From positions 62,001-126,000 of the forward strand of contig NZ_LMFC01000005.1 of assembly GCF_001426705.1 (NCBI RefSeq): 64,000 bases of DNA, in the 5' to 3' direction. The notes beneath the pieces were generated by a model. The model did no database searches. It saw only the letters and a program-made list of their open reading frames with translations, and was not told the origin of the DNA. This document shows, piece after piece, positions 1 through 10,528 of the stretch. A program made the position numbers and the translations under genes. The DNA comes from Cellulomonas sp. Root485 (GTDB lineage: Bacteria > Actinomycetota > Actinomycetes > Actinomycetales > Cellulomonadaceae). Positions within the stretch are counted from its first letter, which is position 1, and each line of letters begins with the position of its first letter.

Positions 1-874
1 GCCCGCCGATGATCGCCGCGAGGATCTCGGTCCGGGACAGGATCGACAGGCCGGCGAGCGCACCGCCGAGCGCGAGCGCTCCGGTGTCCCCCATGAAGAT
101 CTTGGCGGGGCTGGCGTTCCACCAGAGGAACCCGAAGCACGCGCCGGTGATGGCCGCCGCGACGACCGCGAGGTCCAGCGGGTCCCGGGTCTCGTAGCAC
201 CGCGGGCCGGCACTGGCCAGGAACTGGCAGCTCTGGTTGAACTGCCAGACCCCGACGATGACGTAGGCGCCGAACACGATCAGGGAGACGCCGGTGGCCA
301 GCCCGTCGAGGCCGTCGGTGAGGTTCACCGCGTTGGACCACGCCGTGATCAGGAAGTTCGCCCAGATGACGAACAGGATGGTGCCGACGGTCACGCCCCA
401 GAACGCGAGGTCCAGGTTGGTGTCGCGGATGAAGGAGATGTGCGTGGACGCGGGCGTGCGGAACTTGTCGTTGGGGAACTGCAGCGCCGCCACCGCGAAC
501 GTGATGCCCACGATGCCCTGGCCGATGATCTTCCAGCGCGCGTTGAGGCCGAGGCTGCGCTGCCGGGAGATCTTGATGAAGTCGTCCAGGAACCCGACGA
601 CGCCCAGACCGGTCATGAGGAAGAGGACGAGGATCGCCGACGCGCTGGGCGGGGTCCCGGTCACGATCAGGCCGCTGACCCACCCCGCGAGCGTCGCGCC
701 GATGATGACGACGCCACCCATGGTCGGGGTGCCGCGCTTGGTGAAGTGCGCGGTCGGTCCGTCCTGGCGGATGAACTGGCCGTACTGCTTGTGGATCAGG
801 AACCGGATGAACAGGGGGGTGCCCAGCAGCGCGATGAGCATCGCGAGGCCGCCGGAGATCAGGACCGCCCTCAT
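1..874 (-). CDS. mraY: Phospho-N-acetylmuramoyl-pentapeptide transferase, 3' end outside the window
   Basis: Integral membrane enzyme that moves phospho-MurNAc-pentapeptide from UDP to undecaprenyl phosphate, giving lipid I. About 291 codons are visible, against roughly 360 in the family, so the C-terminus lies beyond position 1. The N-terminal hydrophobic segment is followed by TMGG near residue 51, the metal/catalytic Asp pair in FLDDFIK (about 95-101) and NLTDGLDGL (about 184-192), all diagnostic of MraY; FMGDTG is visible near the left edge. ATG at 874 overlaps the murF stop as ATGA, which fixes the start and implies translational coupling. It is the last visible gene of the minus-strand dcw operon. 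Confidence 0.96.
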   Translation of the reverse strand, partial: MRAVLISGGLAMLIALLGTPLFIRFLIHKQYGQFIRQDGPTAHFTKRGTPTMGGVVIIGATLAGWVSGLIVTGTPPSASAILVLFLMTGLGVVGFLDDFIKISRQRSLGLNARWKIIGQGIVGITFAVAALQFPNDKFRTPASTHISFIRDTNLDLAFWGVTVGTILFVIWANFLITAWSNAVNLTDGLDGLATGVSLIVFGAYVIVGVWQFNQSCQFLASAGPRCYETRDPLDLAVVAAAITGACFGFLWWNASPAKIFMGDTGALALGGALAGLSILSRTEILAAIIGG

Positions 875-2322
875 CGGACGCCCCCCTCGACCAGGGTGTC
901 GCCGAGCTTCCAGAGGCCGGCGCCGTACGACGACTTCACCAGGACGACGTCACCCGGCCGCAGCTCGCTCTCGAGGAAGGCGGTCGCCACCGCCAGGTCG
1001 TCCGCGAGCACGACCTCGTCGCCCCACGACCCCTCGTGGTTCGCGCCGTCGCGGATGGCCCGCGCACCCTCGCCGACCACGATCGTCAGCCCGATGTTCA
1101 GCCGGACGCACAGGCGACCGATGGCGTCGTGCGCCTCGCGCGCACCCGGTCCCAGCTCGAGCATCTCGCCGAGCACGGCGATCGAGCGGCGGTCCCGCCC
1201 GGCCAGGACAGCCAGCGCCTTCAGGGCGGCCCGCATGGAGTCGGGGTTGGCGTTGTAGGAGTCGTCGACGACGGTGACGCCGTCGGGACGGTCGACCACG
1301 TGCATGCGGTGCGGGCTCAGGGCGTCCGCGGCGCTGAGCCCGGCCGCGACCTCGTCCAGGTCGAGCCCCACGGCGAGCGCGGCGGCCGCGGCACCGAGGG
1401 CGTTGTGCACGTGGTGCTCCCCGACCAGCCGCAACGACACCTCGGCGGTCTGCTCGACCGCGCCGCGCCGCACGAGCGTGAACGTCGCGCGCCCGGAGCG
1501 GTCGAGCCGGACGTCGCGCACGCCGACCGTCGCGTCCGGCGCGGCGCCGAACGTCACGACGTCCCCCGGGGCGAGAGCGGCCATCGCGGACACGCGCGGG
1601 TCGTCGGCGTTGAGCACCGCCACCCCGTCCGCGACCAGGCCCTGCACGATCTCGGACTTCGCGACGGCGACCGCGTCGATGCCGCCGAAGCCGCCGAGGT
1701 GCGCGTGCCCGACGATGAGGACCACGGCCACGTCGGGCGGCGCGATGTCGGTGAGGTAGGTGAGGTGACCGGGGCCGCTGGCACCCATCTCGAGCACCAG
1801 GAAGCGGGTCGACTCGTCGGCGCGCAGCACCGTCAGCGGCAGGCCGATCTCGTTGTTGAACGAGCGGACCGGCGCGATGGTCGGCCCGACGCTCCCGCAC
1901 AGCTGGGCGAGCAGGTCCTTGGTCGTGGTCTTGCCGACGGACCCCGTGATGCCGACGACGCGCAGGTCGCTCCCGCCGGGCTCGAGCGCGACCTCGCGCA
2001 GCCGCTCCAGCACGACGCGCGCCAGGTCGCCGAGGGCCTTCTCGACGTCCGTGACCACGACGCTCGGCAGCACGTCCCCGCCGGCACCGACGACGTCGCG
2101 CGCGGCCAGCACGAGCGCGGCACCGGCGGCGACCGCCACGGCGGCGTAGTCGTGCCCGTCCACGTGCTCACCGGGCAGCGCGACGAAGAGACCACCGGTG
2201 ACGTCGTCGCGCGAGTCGACCACGACGGGTCCGCTGACCACGAGGGCGGGCTCGGTCGCGGCAGCACCGCGCAGCACACCGCCGGTCGCGGCCGCGATCT
2301 CGGCCGCTGTCAGGGCGATCAC
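871..2322 (-). CDS. murF: UDP-N-acetylmuramoyl-tripeptide--D-alanyl-D-alanine ligase
   Basis: Cytoplasmic ATP-dependent Mur ligase that adds D-Ala-D-Ala to the UDP-MurNAc tripeptide. The 483 residues match the usual length. The N-terminal substrate domain is followed by the P-loop [15 protein letters not shown] around residue 125, the central ligase motif [15 protein letters not shown], and the C-terminal segment [17 protein letters not shown] that is typical of MurF. The stop overlaps the mraY start and the start overlaps the murE stop by 4 nt, so the gene is in the middle of a tightly coupled operon. Confidence 0.97.
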   Translation of the reverse strand: MIALTAAEIAAATGGVLRGAAATEPALVVSGPVVVDSRDDVTGGLFVALPGEHVDGHDYAAVAVAAGAALVLAARDVVGAGGDVLPSVVVTDVEKALGDLARVVLERLREVALEPGGSDLRVVGITGSVGKTTTKDLLAQLCGSVGPTIAPVRSFNNEIGLPLTVLRADESTRFLVLEMGASGPGHLTYLTDIAPPDVAVVLIVGHAHLGGFGGIDAVAVAKSEIVQGLVADGVAVLNADDPRVSAMAALAPGDVVTFGAAPDATVGVRDVRLDRSGRATFTLVRRGAVEQTAEVSLRLVGEHHVHNALGAAAAALAVGLDLDEVAAGLSAADALSPHRMHVVDRPDGVTVVDDSYNANPDSMRAALKALAVLAGRDRRSIAVLGEMLELGPGAREAHDAIGRLCVRLNIGLTIVVGEGARAIRDGANHEGSWGDEVVLADDLAVATAFLESELRPGDVVLVKSSYGAGLWKLGDTLVEGGVR

Positions 2323-3896
2323 GCGTGCTGCTCCTGCCGGCTGGTGCGCGCTGCGATCAGCACGTCGCGGTCGTTGTACCGGTGGAACACGCCGGCGATC
2401 TCCTGTGTCGGCTCGTGGCCCTTGCCCGTGATGATCACGGTGTCCTGCTCGGAGGCGAGGTCGAGGGCGTCGCGGATGGCCTGCGCGCGGCTGGTGGCCT
2501 CGTGCACGTCGACCAGGTCCGGCCGCTGGAGCCGGACACCGTCGAGGATGGCCGACCGGATGGCCGACGGCTCCTCGGAACGGGGGTTCTCGTCCGTGAC
2601 GACGATCACGTCGGCCAGCCGGGCGGCGATCTCGCCCATGATCGGGCGCTTGCCCTGGTCGCGGTCCCCGTCGGAGCCGAACACGAGCACGAGCCGGCCG
2701 GGGGTGATCGGGCGGACGGCGTCGAGGGCCAGGACGAGAGCGTCGGGCGTGTGGGCGTAGTCGACGATCGCGAGCGGGAGGCCGTCGCCCCGCTCGATGA
2801 CCCGCTCCATGCGTCCCGGGATCTCGTGGGCGACCCCCACCGCGGCGATCGCGGCGTCGAGGTCCACCCCCGCGGCGTGCGCGAGCACGACGGCGAGCGC
2901 GGCGTTCGAGACGTTGACCTTCCCCGGGAGCGGGCTCGCGGCCTCGTGCAGCGCACCGTCCGGACCACGCAGCGTGAACGTCGAACCGACGCCGTCGAGT
3001 CCGATGTCGGCGGCGACCACCGCCCAGTCCGCGTCGGCACCCTCAGGCTCGCCCACGTGCGTCGCCACGGTCTCGACGGGGATGGGTGACTCGGCAGCGA
3101 GCCGGCGCCCCCACTCGTCGTCGATCACCACGACGCCACGACGCGCCTGCCCGACGGCGAACAGCCGCGACTTGTCCCGGAAGTACCCGTCCATGTCGCC
3201 GTGGAAGTCGAGGTGGTCCCGCTGCAGGTTGGTGAAGCCGACGACGTCGAACGTCAGCCCGCCCACCCGGCCGAGCGCGAGCGCGTGCGAGGAGACCTCC
3301 ATGGCGAGCGCCGTCGCGCCGCGCTCGACCGCCAGCGCGAGGATCGCCTGGAGAGCGGGCGCCTCGACCGTGGTCCGCGGGCTCTCGACGGCGTCCTCGC
3401 CGATCCGCAGCTCGACGGTGCCGAGCACGGCGGTCGTCGGGTGCGCGGCACGGAGCGCCGCGTCGAGGAAGTAGGTGGTGGTGGTCTTGCCGTTGGTGCC
3501 CGTGACACCGACCGCGACCAGGTGCTCGCCGGGTGCGTCGTGCGCCCACGCGGCGACCGGTCCGGCGATCGCGCGCGGGTCCTCGGCGACCAGCACGGGG
3601 ACCCGTCGGGCCAGGCCGGAGTCCTCCAGCAGCGCGGCGCCGGCCTCGTCGGTGAGGACCGCCACGGCCCCGGCGTCGACGGCCTGCTCGGCGTACCTGG
3701 CACCGTGCACCTGGAACCCCGCCACCGCGACGAACACGTCACCGGCGACCACCTCGCCGCTGGCCAGGCTCACGCCGGTCAGCACGGCGTCCGCCGGCAG
3801 CGGCGCACCCCTCGCGACCAGGCCGAACGTCGAGACGAGGTCGGCGACCACGTGGGCCGCGGGATGCAGCGGACGCATCCGAGCGGGGGTCGTCAT
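2319..3896 (-). CDS. murE: UDP-N-acetylmuramoyl-L-alanyl-D-glutamate--diamino acid ligase
   Basis: Cytoplasmic Mur ligase that adds the third residue of the peptidoglycan stem peptide. In 525 residues it shows VGVTGTNGKTTTTYF (P-loop, about residue 150), TTVEAPALQ and the C-terminal TDENPRSEEP. A DNPR-type motif is associated with meso-diaminopimelate recognition in MurE; here one residue differs (DENPR), and some Micrococcales use ornithine or lysine instead, so I do not assign the third residue. dapF at 37315 shows that diaminopimelate is at least made. ATG at 3896; about 50 nt separate it from the ftsI stop. Confidence 0.95.
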   Translation of the reverse strand: MTTPARMRPLHPAAHVVADLVSTFGLVARGAPLPADAVLTGVSLASGEVVAGDVFVAVAGFQVHGARYAEQAVDAGAVAVLTDEAGAALLEDSGLARRVPVLVAEDPRAIAGPVAAWAHDAPGEHLVAVGVTGTNGKTTTTYFLDAALRAAHPTTAVLGTVELRIGEDAVESPRTTVEAPALQAILALAVERGATALAMEVSSHALALGRVGGLTFDVVGFTNLQRDHLDFHGDMDGYFRDKSRLFAVGQARRGVVVIDDEWGRRLAAESPIPVETVATHVGEPEGADADWAVVAADIGLDGVGSTFTLRGPDGALHEAASPLPGKVNVSNAALAVVLAHAAGVDLDAAIAAVGVAHEIPGRMERVIERGDGLPLAIVDYAHTPDALVLALDAVRPITPGRLVLVFGSDGDRDQGKRPIMGEIAARLADVIVVTDENPRSEEPSAIRSAILDGVRLQRPDLVDVHEATSRAQAIRDALDLASEQDTVIITGKGHEPTQEIAGVFHRYNDRDVLIAARTSRQEQHA

Positions 3897-3945
3897 GGGG
3901 AGAATCTACCCCGGCCCCGGCTCAGCCACGCCCGGTGCGGGTCGC

Positions 3946-5844
3946 TCACCACGTCGTCGGGAAGAGCGTCCCGGTGGTGCCCGACGGCGCCACGCCGAGC
4001 TCGCTGAGCGTGTACCCGGCGACGTCGCGGAACACCGGCGCGGCGACCGTGCCGCCGTAGACCGAGGTCTGCGGGTTGTGCAGGATCACGGCGACCGCGA
4101 TGCGCGGGTCGTCGGCGGGTGCGACCCCGATGAACGACGACGTGATGCCCTGCACGCCACCCACCCAGTTCTGCGCCGTCCCGGTCTTGCCGGCCACCTG
4201 GTAGCCGGGGATCGCCGCATGGGCACCGGTCCCGTCGTCGACCACGCTCTGCATCATGGTCAGCACGGTCTTGGCGGTCTCCGGCGACACGACCTGGGTC
4301 GTCGCAGCCGCAGGCGCCGCGGTGTACGTGCCGTCCGGCGACGTCCAGCCCTTGATGATGTGCGGCTGCACGCGCACCCCGCCGTTGGCGATCGTCGCGA
4401 ACACCTGGGTGGCCTGGAGTGCCGTCACGGACACCGCCTGGCCGAAGAGGACCGCGAACTTGTCGCGCCGCTGCCACGTGTCGACCGGGTGGAGGATGCC
4501 CTTCGACTCCCCCGACATCTCGATCCCGGTCTGCGCACCGAAGCCGAACTTCGCCAGGTAGTCGTACCGCGTCTGCACGGGCAGGTTCTGGCCGATCATC
4601 ACCGTGCCGGTGTTCGAGGACTCCGCCAGCACCCCGGTCGTCGTGAGCCGCAGGACACCGTGCTCGTGCGAGTCCTTGAACGTCTCCTTGCCGTCGGGCG
4701 AGTACGTGTACGGGACCTCCCACTGCGAGAGCGGGTCGGCGATCTTGTTGTCGAGGATGGCCGCCATCGTGATGACCTTGCCGGTCGAGCCGGGCTCGAA
4801 CACGTCCGACACCGCGCTGGACAGGGAGCCCGACGCCTCACCGGGGTGGTTCGGGTCCACGGACCCCGAGTCGGCGAGCGCGTAGATCTCACCGGTCCTG
4901 GTGTCCATCACGATGAGCGAGCCGGACGACGAGCCGGTGGCCGCGACCTGCGCGTCGAGCGCCGACTGGGCCTTCCACTGCACGTCGGACAGCAGCGTGA
5001 GCTGCACCGAGTCGCCCTGCGTCGCCGGGTTGTCCTCCGAGTACCCCCCGGGGATCGCCTGTCCCTTGCGCCCGCGCTCGTACGTCTCGCTCCCCGCCGT
5101 ACCCGTGAGCCGGTCGTCGAGCGACGCCTCGAGCCCGGCGAGCCCGACACCGTTGGAGTTCACGAAGCCCACGACGTTCCCGGCCAGGGAGCTGTTCGGG
5201 TACACGCGCTCCGCCACCCGGTCGACGTTGACGCCGCTCAGACCGAGCTTGCGGACCTCGCGCGCCACCTCGGGCAGCACGCCCTTGCGGATGTAGACGA
5301 ACTGCCGGTCGCCGACGAGCATCCCGCCGAGCTCGGCCGCGTTCATGCCGAGCAGCGGGGCGAGCGTCGCGGCGACACCAGCGGCACCGTCGGGGACGGC
5401 CGGGTTCTCCGAACCCTTGAAGCTCGCGACGAGCCGCTGGTTGACGGAGATCTCGTACCGCTCGACGGACGTGGCCAAGGGCGCGCCCTGGGCGTCCGTG
5501 ATCTCGCCACGGCCGCCGAGCAGGGTGATCGACGTGAGGCGGGCATCCCGTGCCTGTTCGGCGATGCTCGCCCCGCGCAGCCCCTGGACGTACACCAGGC
5601 GCCCACCGAACACGGCGAGCGCCACGATGACCAGAGCGGCGAGGAACGCCATCCTGCGGCGCGACCCCGGCTGCACCGGACCCGCCGGCGGCCTCCCGTC
5701 GCGGGTGCGCGGAGGCACGACGACCGTGCGCGGACCGCTCGCGGGCCGCTGACGGGGAACCGTCGTGCCGGAGGTGCGGTTCCCCACCGCCGGACGACGG
5801 GTCTGCTCGGTGCGGGCGCGCGGGCGCGTGACCGGTGTGGTCAT
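3946..5844 (-). CDS. ftsI: Septal peptidoglycan transpeptidase, class B penicillin-binding protein (FtsI/PBP3)
   Basis: Crosslinks septal peptidoglycan as part of the divisome. The predicted 632-residue protein has a long Pro/Arg-rich cytoplasmic N-terminus (1-64), one membrane segment (about 65-86), a dimerisation domain and a transpeptidase domain with the three active-site motifs: STGK (Ser353-Lys356), SSN (409-411) and KTG (553-555). I chose the ATG at 5844 because it overlaps the stop of the upstream ftsL as ATGA, although the frame is open further upstream. No PASTA domain follows, so it is not the StkP/PonA type. Confidence 0.94.
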   Translation of the reverse strand: MTTPVTRPRARTEQTRRPAVGNRTSGTTVPRQRPASGPRTVVVPPRTRDGRPPAGPVQPGSRRRMAFLAALVIVALAVFGGRLVYVQGLRGASIAEQARDARLTSITLLGGRGEITDAQGAPLATSVERYEISVNQRLVASFKGSENPAVPDGAAGVAATLAPLLGMNAAELGGMLVGDRQFVYIRKGVLPEVAREVRKLGLSGVNVDRVAERVYPNSSLAGNVVGFVNSNGVGLAGLEASLDDRLTGTAGSETYERGRKGQAIPGGYSEDNPATQGDSVQLTLLSDVQWKAQSALDAQVAATGSSSGSLIVMDTRTGEIYALADSGSVDPNHPGEASGSLSSAVSDVFEPGSTGKVITMAAILDNKIADPLSQWEVPYTYSPDGKETFKDSHEHGVLRLTTTGVLAESSNTGTVMIGQNLPVQTRYDYLAKFGFGAQTGIEMSGESKGILHPVDTWQRRDKFAVLFGQAVSVTALQATQVFATIANGGVRVQPHIIKGWTSPDGTYTAAPAAATTQVVSPETAKTVLTMMQSVVDDGTGAHAAIPGYQVAGKTGTAQNWVGGVQGITSSFIGVAPADDPRIAVAVILHNPQTSVYGGTVAAPVFRDVAGYTLSELGVAPSGTTGTLFPTTW

Positions 5845-6266
5845 CCCCCGGCTCCCGCCGGCTCCGGGACGCCCTGCACGCTTCCGTCCGACAGCCGCAG
5901 CCAGCCGGTGCCGTTGGTCGGGACCATGCCGAGCGCGGCGGCCGCCGCGGCGAGCTGCGTGGGCGACGCCTTGGCGTCGAGCTGCGCCGTGAGGTCCTGC
6001 TGGTCCTGGTTCAGCCGGCCCAGCTCGTTGGACAGGTCGTACTTGGCGTACGCGCTGGCTGCCATCGAGGTGTTGAGGAGCAGAGCGGACAGGAGCGCTC
6101 CGGCGAGGACGGCCATGCAGGCAAGGATGAACGGCACACGCGTCCGGGCGTGCTCCGGCGCGCGGACGACACGCAACCGAGGCGCCGGCGCGGTGCTCGT
6201 GGTGGTCGGGCGCGGGCGGGACGGCGCCGGGTAGGCAGTTGCTCGGGCAGCGGTCTGGGCGCTCAT
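5841..6266 (-). CDS. ftsL: FtsL-like division protein
   Basis: Small bitopic divisome protein of 141 residues. It has a Pro/Thr-rich cytoplasmic N-terminus, one hydrophobic segment (about residues 45-68), then a heptad-like stretch rich in Leu and Gln (about 75-100), the usual FtsL/FtsB leucine-zipper arrangement. Primary sequence is poorly conserved in this family, so the call rests on size, topology and its place between rsmH and ftsI. ATG at 6266 overlaps the rsmH stop by 4 nt and its own stop overlaps the ftsI start by 4 nt. Confidence 0.82.
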   Translation of the reverse strand: MSAQTAARATAYPAPSRPRPTTTSTAPAPRLRVVRAPEHARTRVPFILACMAVLAGALLSALLLNTSMAASAYAKYDLSNELGRLNQDQQDLTAQLDAKASPTQLAAAAAALGMVPTNGTGWLRLSDGSVQGVPEPAGAGG

Positions 6267-7285
6267 GCTGCCCTCCTTCCGGTCTGGCGTGGCTTGAGGT
6301 GGTCGGGCGTGGGACGGACGCGCTCGGCGGCGCGGAGCCGGACCGACTGCGAACGCGGGTTGTGCGCGAGCTCGGCCTCGTCGGCCTCCTCGGCACCTCG
6401 GGTCACGAGGCGCAGGAACGGGGCGTGCGTCTCGGGCTCGACGGGCAGGTCCGGCGGGGCGCTGGACGTTGCTCCGACGGCGAGCGCCCGCTTGACCGCA
6501 CGGTCCTCGAGCGAGTGGTACGCCTCGACGACGATCCGGCCGCCCACGGCGAGCGCCTCGATCGACTGCGGGAGCGCACGCTCCAGCACCTCGATCTCGC
6601 CGTTGACCTCGATCCGCAGGGCCTGGAACGTGCGCTTGGCCGGGTTGCCGCCGGTCTTGCGCGTCGCCGCGGGGATGTTGGCGCGCACGATGCTCACCAG
6701 CTCGCCCGTGCGCTCCAGCGGCCGCCTGGCACGCTGCGCGACGATCGCCCGGGCGATGCGCGGCGCGAACCGCTCCTCGCCGTACACCCGCAGGATCCGC
6801 GCGAGCTCGCGCTCGTCGTAGGTGTTGAGCACGTCCGCCGCCGTCTGACCTGTCGTGGCGTCCATGCGCATGTCGAGCGGCGCGTCCGCCGAGTAGGAGA
6901 ACCCCCGCTCGCGCTCGTCGAGCTGCAGCGACGAGACGCCGAGGTCCATGAGCACGCCCTGGACGCCCGGGATGCCCAGGCGGTCCAGCACGTCGTTGAT
7001 CTCGTCGTAGATGGCGTGCACGCCGGTGAAGCGGTCGCCGAACGGCGCCAGCCGGCGGCCGGCCAGCTCGAGCGCCTGCGTGTCGCGGTCCAGGCCGACG
7101 ACCCGGACGTGCGGGAACGCCTTCAGGACGCCCTCGGTGTGGCCGCCCATGCCGAGCGTCGAGTCCACCAGCACGGGGCTCTCGACGTCGAACGCCGGGG
7201 CCAGCAGGTCGAGGCAGCGCTGCAGCAGCACCGGGGTGTGCCGGGAGGCTGCGTCCGATGGCTGGCCGGTCGTGTCGTCGTTCAT
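6263..7285 (-). CDS. rsmH: 16S rRNA (cytosine1402-N4)-methyltransferase
   Basis: SAM-dependent methyltransferase acting on C1402 of 16S rRNA. It has 340 residues from the ATG at 7285, which is preceded by a GGGGAGGGGAGC purine-rich site. The N-terminal [13 protein letters not shown], the SAM-binding [31 protein letters not shown] and the C-terminal [14 protein letters not shown] are family signatures. It is the second gene of the dcw operon; the 154 nt between it and mraZ hold no other gene that I can support. Confidence 0.96.
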   Translation of the reverse strand: MNDDTTGQPSDAASRHTPVLLQRCLDLLAPAFDVESPVLVDSTLGMGGHTEGVLKAFPHVRVVGLDRDTQALELAGRRLAPFGDRFTGVHAIYDEINDVLDRLGIPGVQGVLMDLGVSSLQLDERERGFSYSADAPLDMRMDATTGQTAADVLNTYDERELARILRVYGEERFAPRIARAIVAQRARRPLERTGELVSIVRANIPAATRKTGGNPAKRTFQALRIEVNGEIEVLERALPQSIEALAVGGRIVVEAYHSLEDRAVKRALAVGATSSAPPDLPVEPETHAPFLRLVTRGAEEADEAELAHNPRSQSVRLRAAERVRPTPDHLKPRQTGRRAA

Positions 7286-7439
7286 CGCTGCTCCCCTCCC
7301 CAGGTGGCACGGATGCGTGTGGTCAGGCGGCCCCTCCGCCGCCCGACCAGATCCCCCACCGACCCTCTGACACCGGGGAAGTGCGTCAGAGATTCGGGGG
7401 GAGGTCTTACCGGGCGGCGATGCTGTCGGGACTGGTCTG

Positions 7440-7916
7440 TCAGAAGGGGCCGTTCGGAAAGACCTCCTCCGCGGTGTCGGCGTACCCGGCCTCCTGCTCG
7501 GCCAGGTACGTCTCCCACGCGGTGAGGTCCCAGATCTCGACCCGGGTGCCGGTGCCGATGACGGCGACGTCGCGCTCCAGCCCCGCGTACTTGCGGAGCA
7601 TCGGCGGGATGGAGATGCGTCCCTGCTTGTCGGGCAGCTCGTCGCTGGCACCGGACAGGAAGACACGCAGGTAGTCGCGGGCCTGCCGGCTGGTCACCGG
7701 GGCCTGCCGGAGCTGGTCGTGCATGCGCTGGAACTCCTGCATCGGGAGCAGGAAGAGGCAGCGCTCCTGCCCGCGGGTCATGACCAGACCCGGGGCGAGC
7801 TGACCGCGGAACTTCGCCGGAAGGATGAGCCGGCCCTTCTCGTCGAGACGCGGTGTGTAGGTGCCGAGGAAGGGCGCGAACGAGCCGAAGACGCCGGCGG
7901 ACGACTCATGCGTCAC
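7440..7916 (-). CDS. mraZ: Transcriptional regulator MraZ
   Basis: AbrB-like DNA-binding protein that autoregulates the dcw operon in the bacteria where it has been studied. The 158 residues carry two SpoVT/AbrB-type halves: [18 protein letters not shown] (about 19-36) and the second [16 protein letters not shown] (about 98-113). The GTG at 7916 is preceded by a strong GGAGGAGG-type site; it adds about 15 residues ahead of the conserved [10 protein letters not shown], so a downstream start cannot be excluded. A four-unit direct repeat upstream (7969-8004) is the expected operator. Confidence 0.94.
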   Translation of the reverse strand: MTHESSAGVFGSFAPFLGTYTPRLDEKGRLILPAKFRGQLAPGLVMTRGQERCLFLLPMQEFQRMHDQLRQAPVTSRQARDYLRVFLSGASDELPDKQGRISIPPMLRKYAGLERDVAVIGTGTRVEIWDLTAWETYLAEQEAGYADTAEEVFPNGPF

Positions 7917-8285
7917 CCCGCCTCCTCCCGGTCCTCGCTGCAGCTGCTGGTGCGGGTTTTCCCCTCCTCACCACGTGCCTCCACGCTACTCCACTTCACT
8001 CCACCAGCAACCGGAGATACGCAGTATTCACCCGATCGAAGGGATATAACTGCAGGTCACAGCGGTGGTGCAGAGTGGAGGGAAAGTCGACCCCGCGGCC
8101 ACACCGAGGCGTGTCGGAGTGCAGATCAGACCCCAGATCCGGGAGAGATCGGACGAATCCCCCCGCCCTCCCCGCCGGCCGCCGCTCCGCCGCGCGGGTG
8201 GTGGAGCGAAGTGGGGGGCCGATGGGCGATGAACTCCTGCCGCCCGACCTTTACGATCGGACCCAGATCCGCCAAAGGAGGCGTC
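7917..8285. other. Divergent intergenic region between mraZ and the moxR operon
   Basis: 369 nt without a gene. It holds the mraZ ribosome-binding site and MraZ boxes on the left, and a good AAAGGAGG ribosome-binding site (8274-8281) for the plus-strand MoxR gene on the right. A TACGAT sequence in the plus strand about 29 nt before the MoxR ATG could be its -10. I see no RNA gene or small ORF that I would support. Confidence 0.7.
7969..8004 (-). promoter_or_regulatory. MraZ-box array: four direct repeats with 10-bp spacing
   Basis: Read on the minus strand, GTGGAG occurs at three successive 10-bp steps, followed by GTGGTG (plus-strand CTCCAC at 7999-8004, 7989-7994 and 7979-7984, and CACCAC at 7969-7974). 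MraZ proteins bind tandem short repeats spaced one helical turn apart upstream of mraZ. The array overlaps a possible promoter (TTGCTG, 16-nt spacer, TAGCGT), which would suit repression. The repeat pattern is seen directly; its binding by MraZ is inferred from the family. Confidence 0.8.
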
Positions 8286-9286
<1,001 letters not shown>

Positions 9287-9287
<1 letters not shown>

Positions 9288-10528
9288 TGCGCCTTCGGCC
9301 GACACCCCGCGGCATCGCGCTCGGGATCGCGGGCATCGTGGCCCTGCAGCTCGGCGTGGTGCTCGGTGCGGTCGACCTCGTCCGGATCGGCACCCTCACG
9401 CTGCTGCTCGTCGTCGGCGCGGCCGTCGCCGTCGGCGTGCTCGACCCCGGTCGGGGCAAGCACCGGCTGAGCGTGCAGCGGCACGCGGTCCCCAACCCGG
9501 TGCACGCCGGCGAGGAGGCGCAGATCGAGGTCGTGATCACCGCGACCGACCCCGCCGCGCGCGTCCGGCTGGCGGGCCTGAAGTTCGCCGAGCAGGCGGC
9601 CACCGAGCTCTCGGGCGGACGGCCGCTGCGCGCCCGGGTGACCCGCGCGCCGCGGAGGGTCACCGTGACGTACTCGGTACAGGCCGCCCGGCGCGGCCGG
9701 TGGCCGCTCGGTCCGCTCGTCGTGACCCGCGGCGACCCGTTCGGTGTCGTGCGCACCTCCGCCACGCTGGGCGAGCAGGCCGAGGTCTCCGTGTGGCCGG
9801 CGGTCGTCCCCCTGCCGACGCCGAGCGACGTGCTGGTCGGCGAGCCCGACCGCGTCGCGCTGGGCGCGCGGAGCCCGTCGACCGACGACGCCTCGTTGCG
9901 CGACTACCGCGAGGGTGACGACCTGCGGCGCGTGCACTGGAGCAGCAGCGCCCGCAAAGGTGCGCTCATGGTCCGGTCCGACGAGCGCGCGGGGATGCGC
10001 CCCGTCTCGGTGCTCCTGGACCTGCCCGCCCGCGCGACGAGCCTGGAGTGGTCGATCTCGCTGGCCGCGTCCATGTCGCTGGCCATGCTCGACGGCGGCC
10101 ACCCCGTGCGCCTGGTCAGCGGTGGCACACCGGCCGCGTCCCCGCTCGCCTTCGTGCACGACCGCTCCGGCCCCGGCGCACGCAGCGCCCTGCTCGACCG
10201 CACGATCGACCTCGAGGCTCCTCGCTCGGCCGTGCAGGGCGAGATCGCGCTCGTGGCCGCGGCGCACCTCCTGCACACCACGGAGGCCGGGGGCGAGATC
10301 GTGCTCGCGGTGCTGGGCCCGCTCGGCGCCTCCGCCCGCGCCGCCCTCGCCCACGTCGCCGACGCCGCCCTGGCCTGGGCGGTCGTCCGCGCCGACACCC
10401 CGGCGCAGGAGGCGGAGGCCGAGCACACGATCAAGGCGCTGCGCCGTGCCGGGTGGCGCGCGTGCCGGGTCACGCCCGGCGAACCCGTCGTCGACTGCTG
10501 GCTGCGCCTCCTGGGGTCGGCCCAGTGA
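9287..10528 (+). CDS. DUF58 membrane protein
   Basis: 413-residue partner of the MoxR ATPase. Two hydrophobic segments near the N-terminus (about residues 8-50) are followed by a beta-rich region and the DUF58 signature around SLRDYREGDDLRRVHWSSSA (about 205-225). A VWA-like fold is known for the C-terminal half. The ATG is embedded in the stop of the preceding gene and the stop overlaps the GTG of the next gene, placing it in the middle of a three-gene operon. The exact biochemical role is unknown. Confidence 0.9.
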
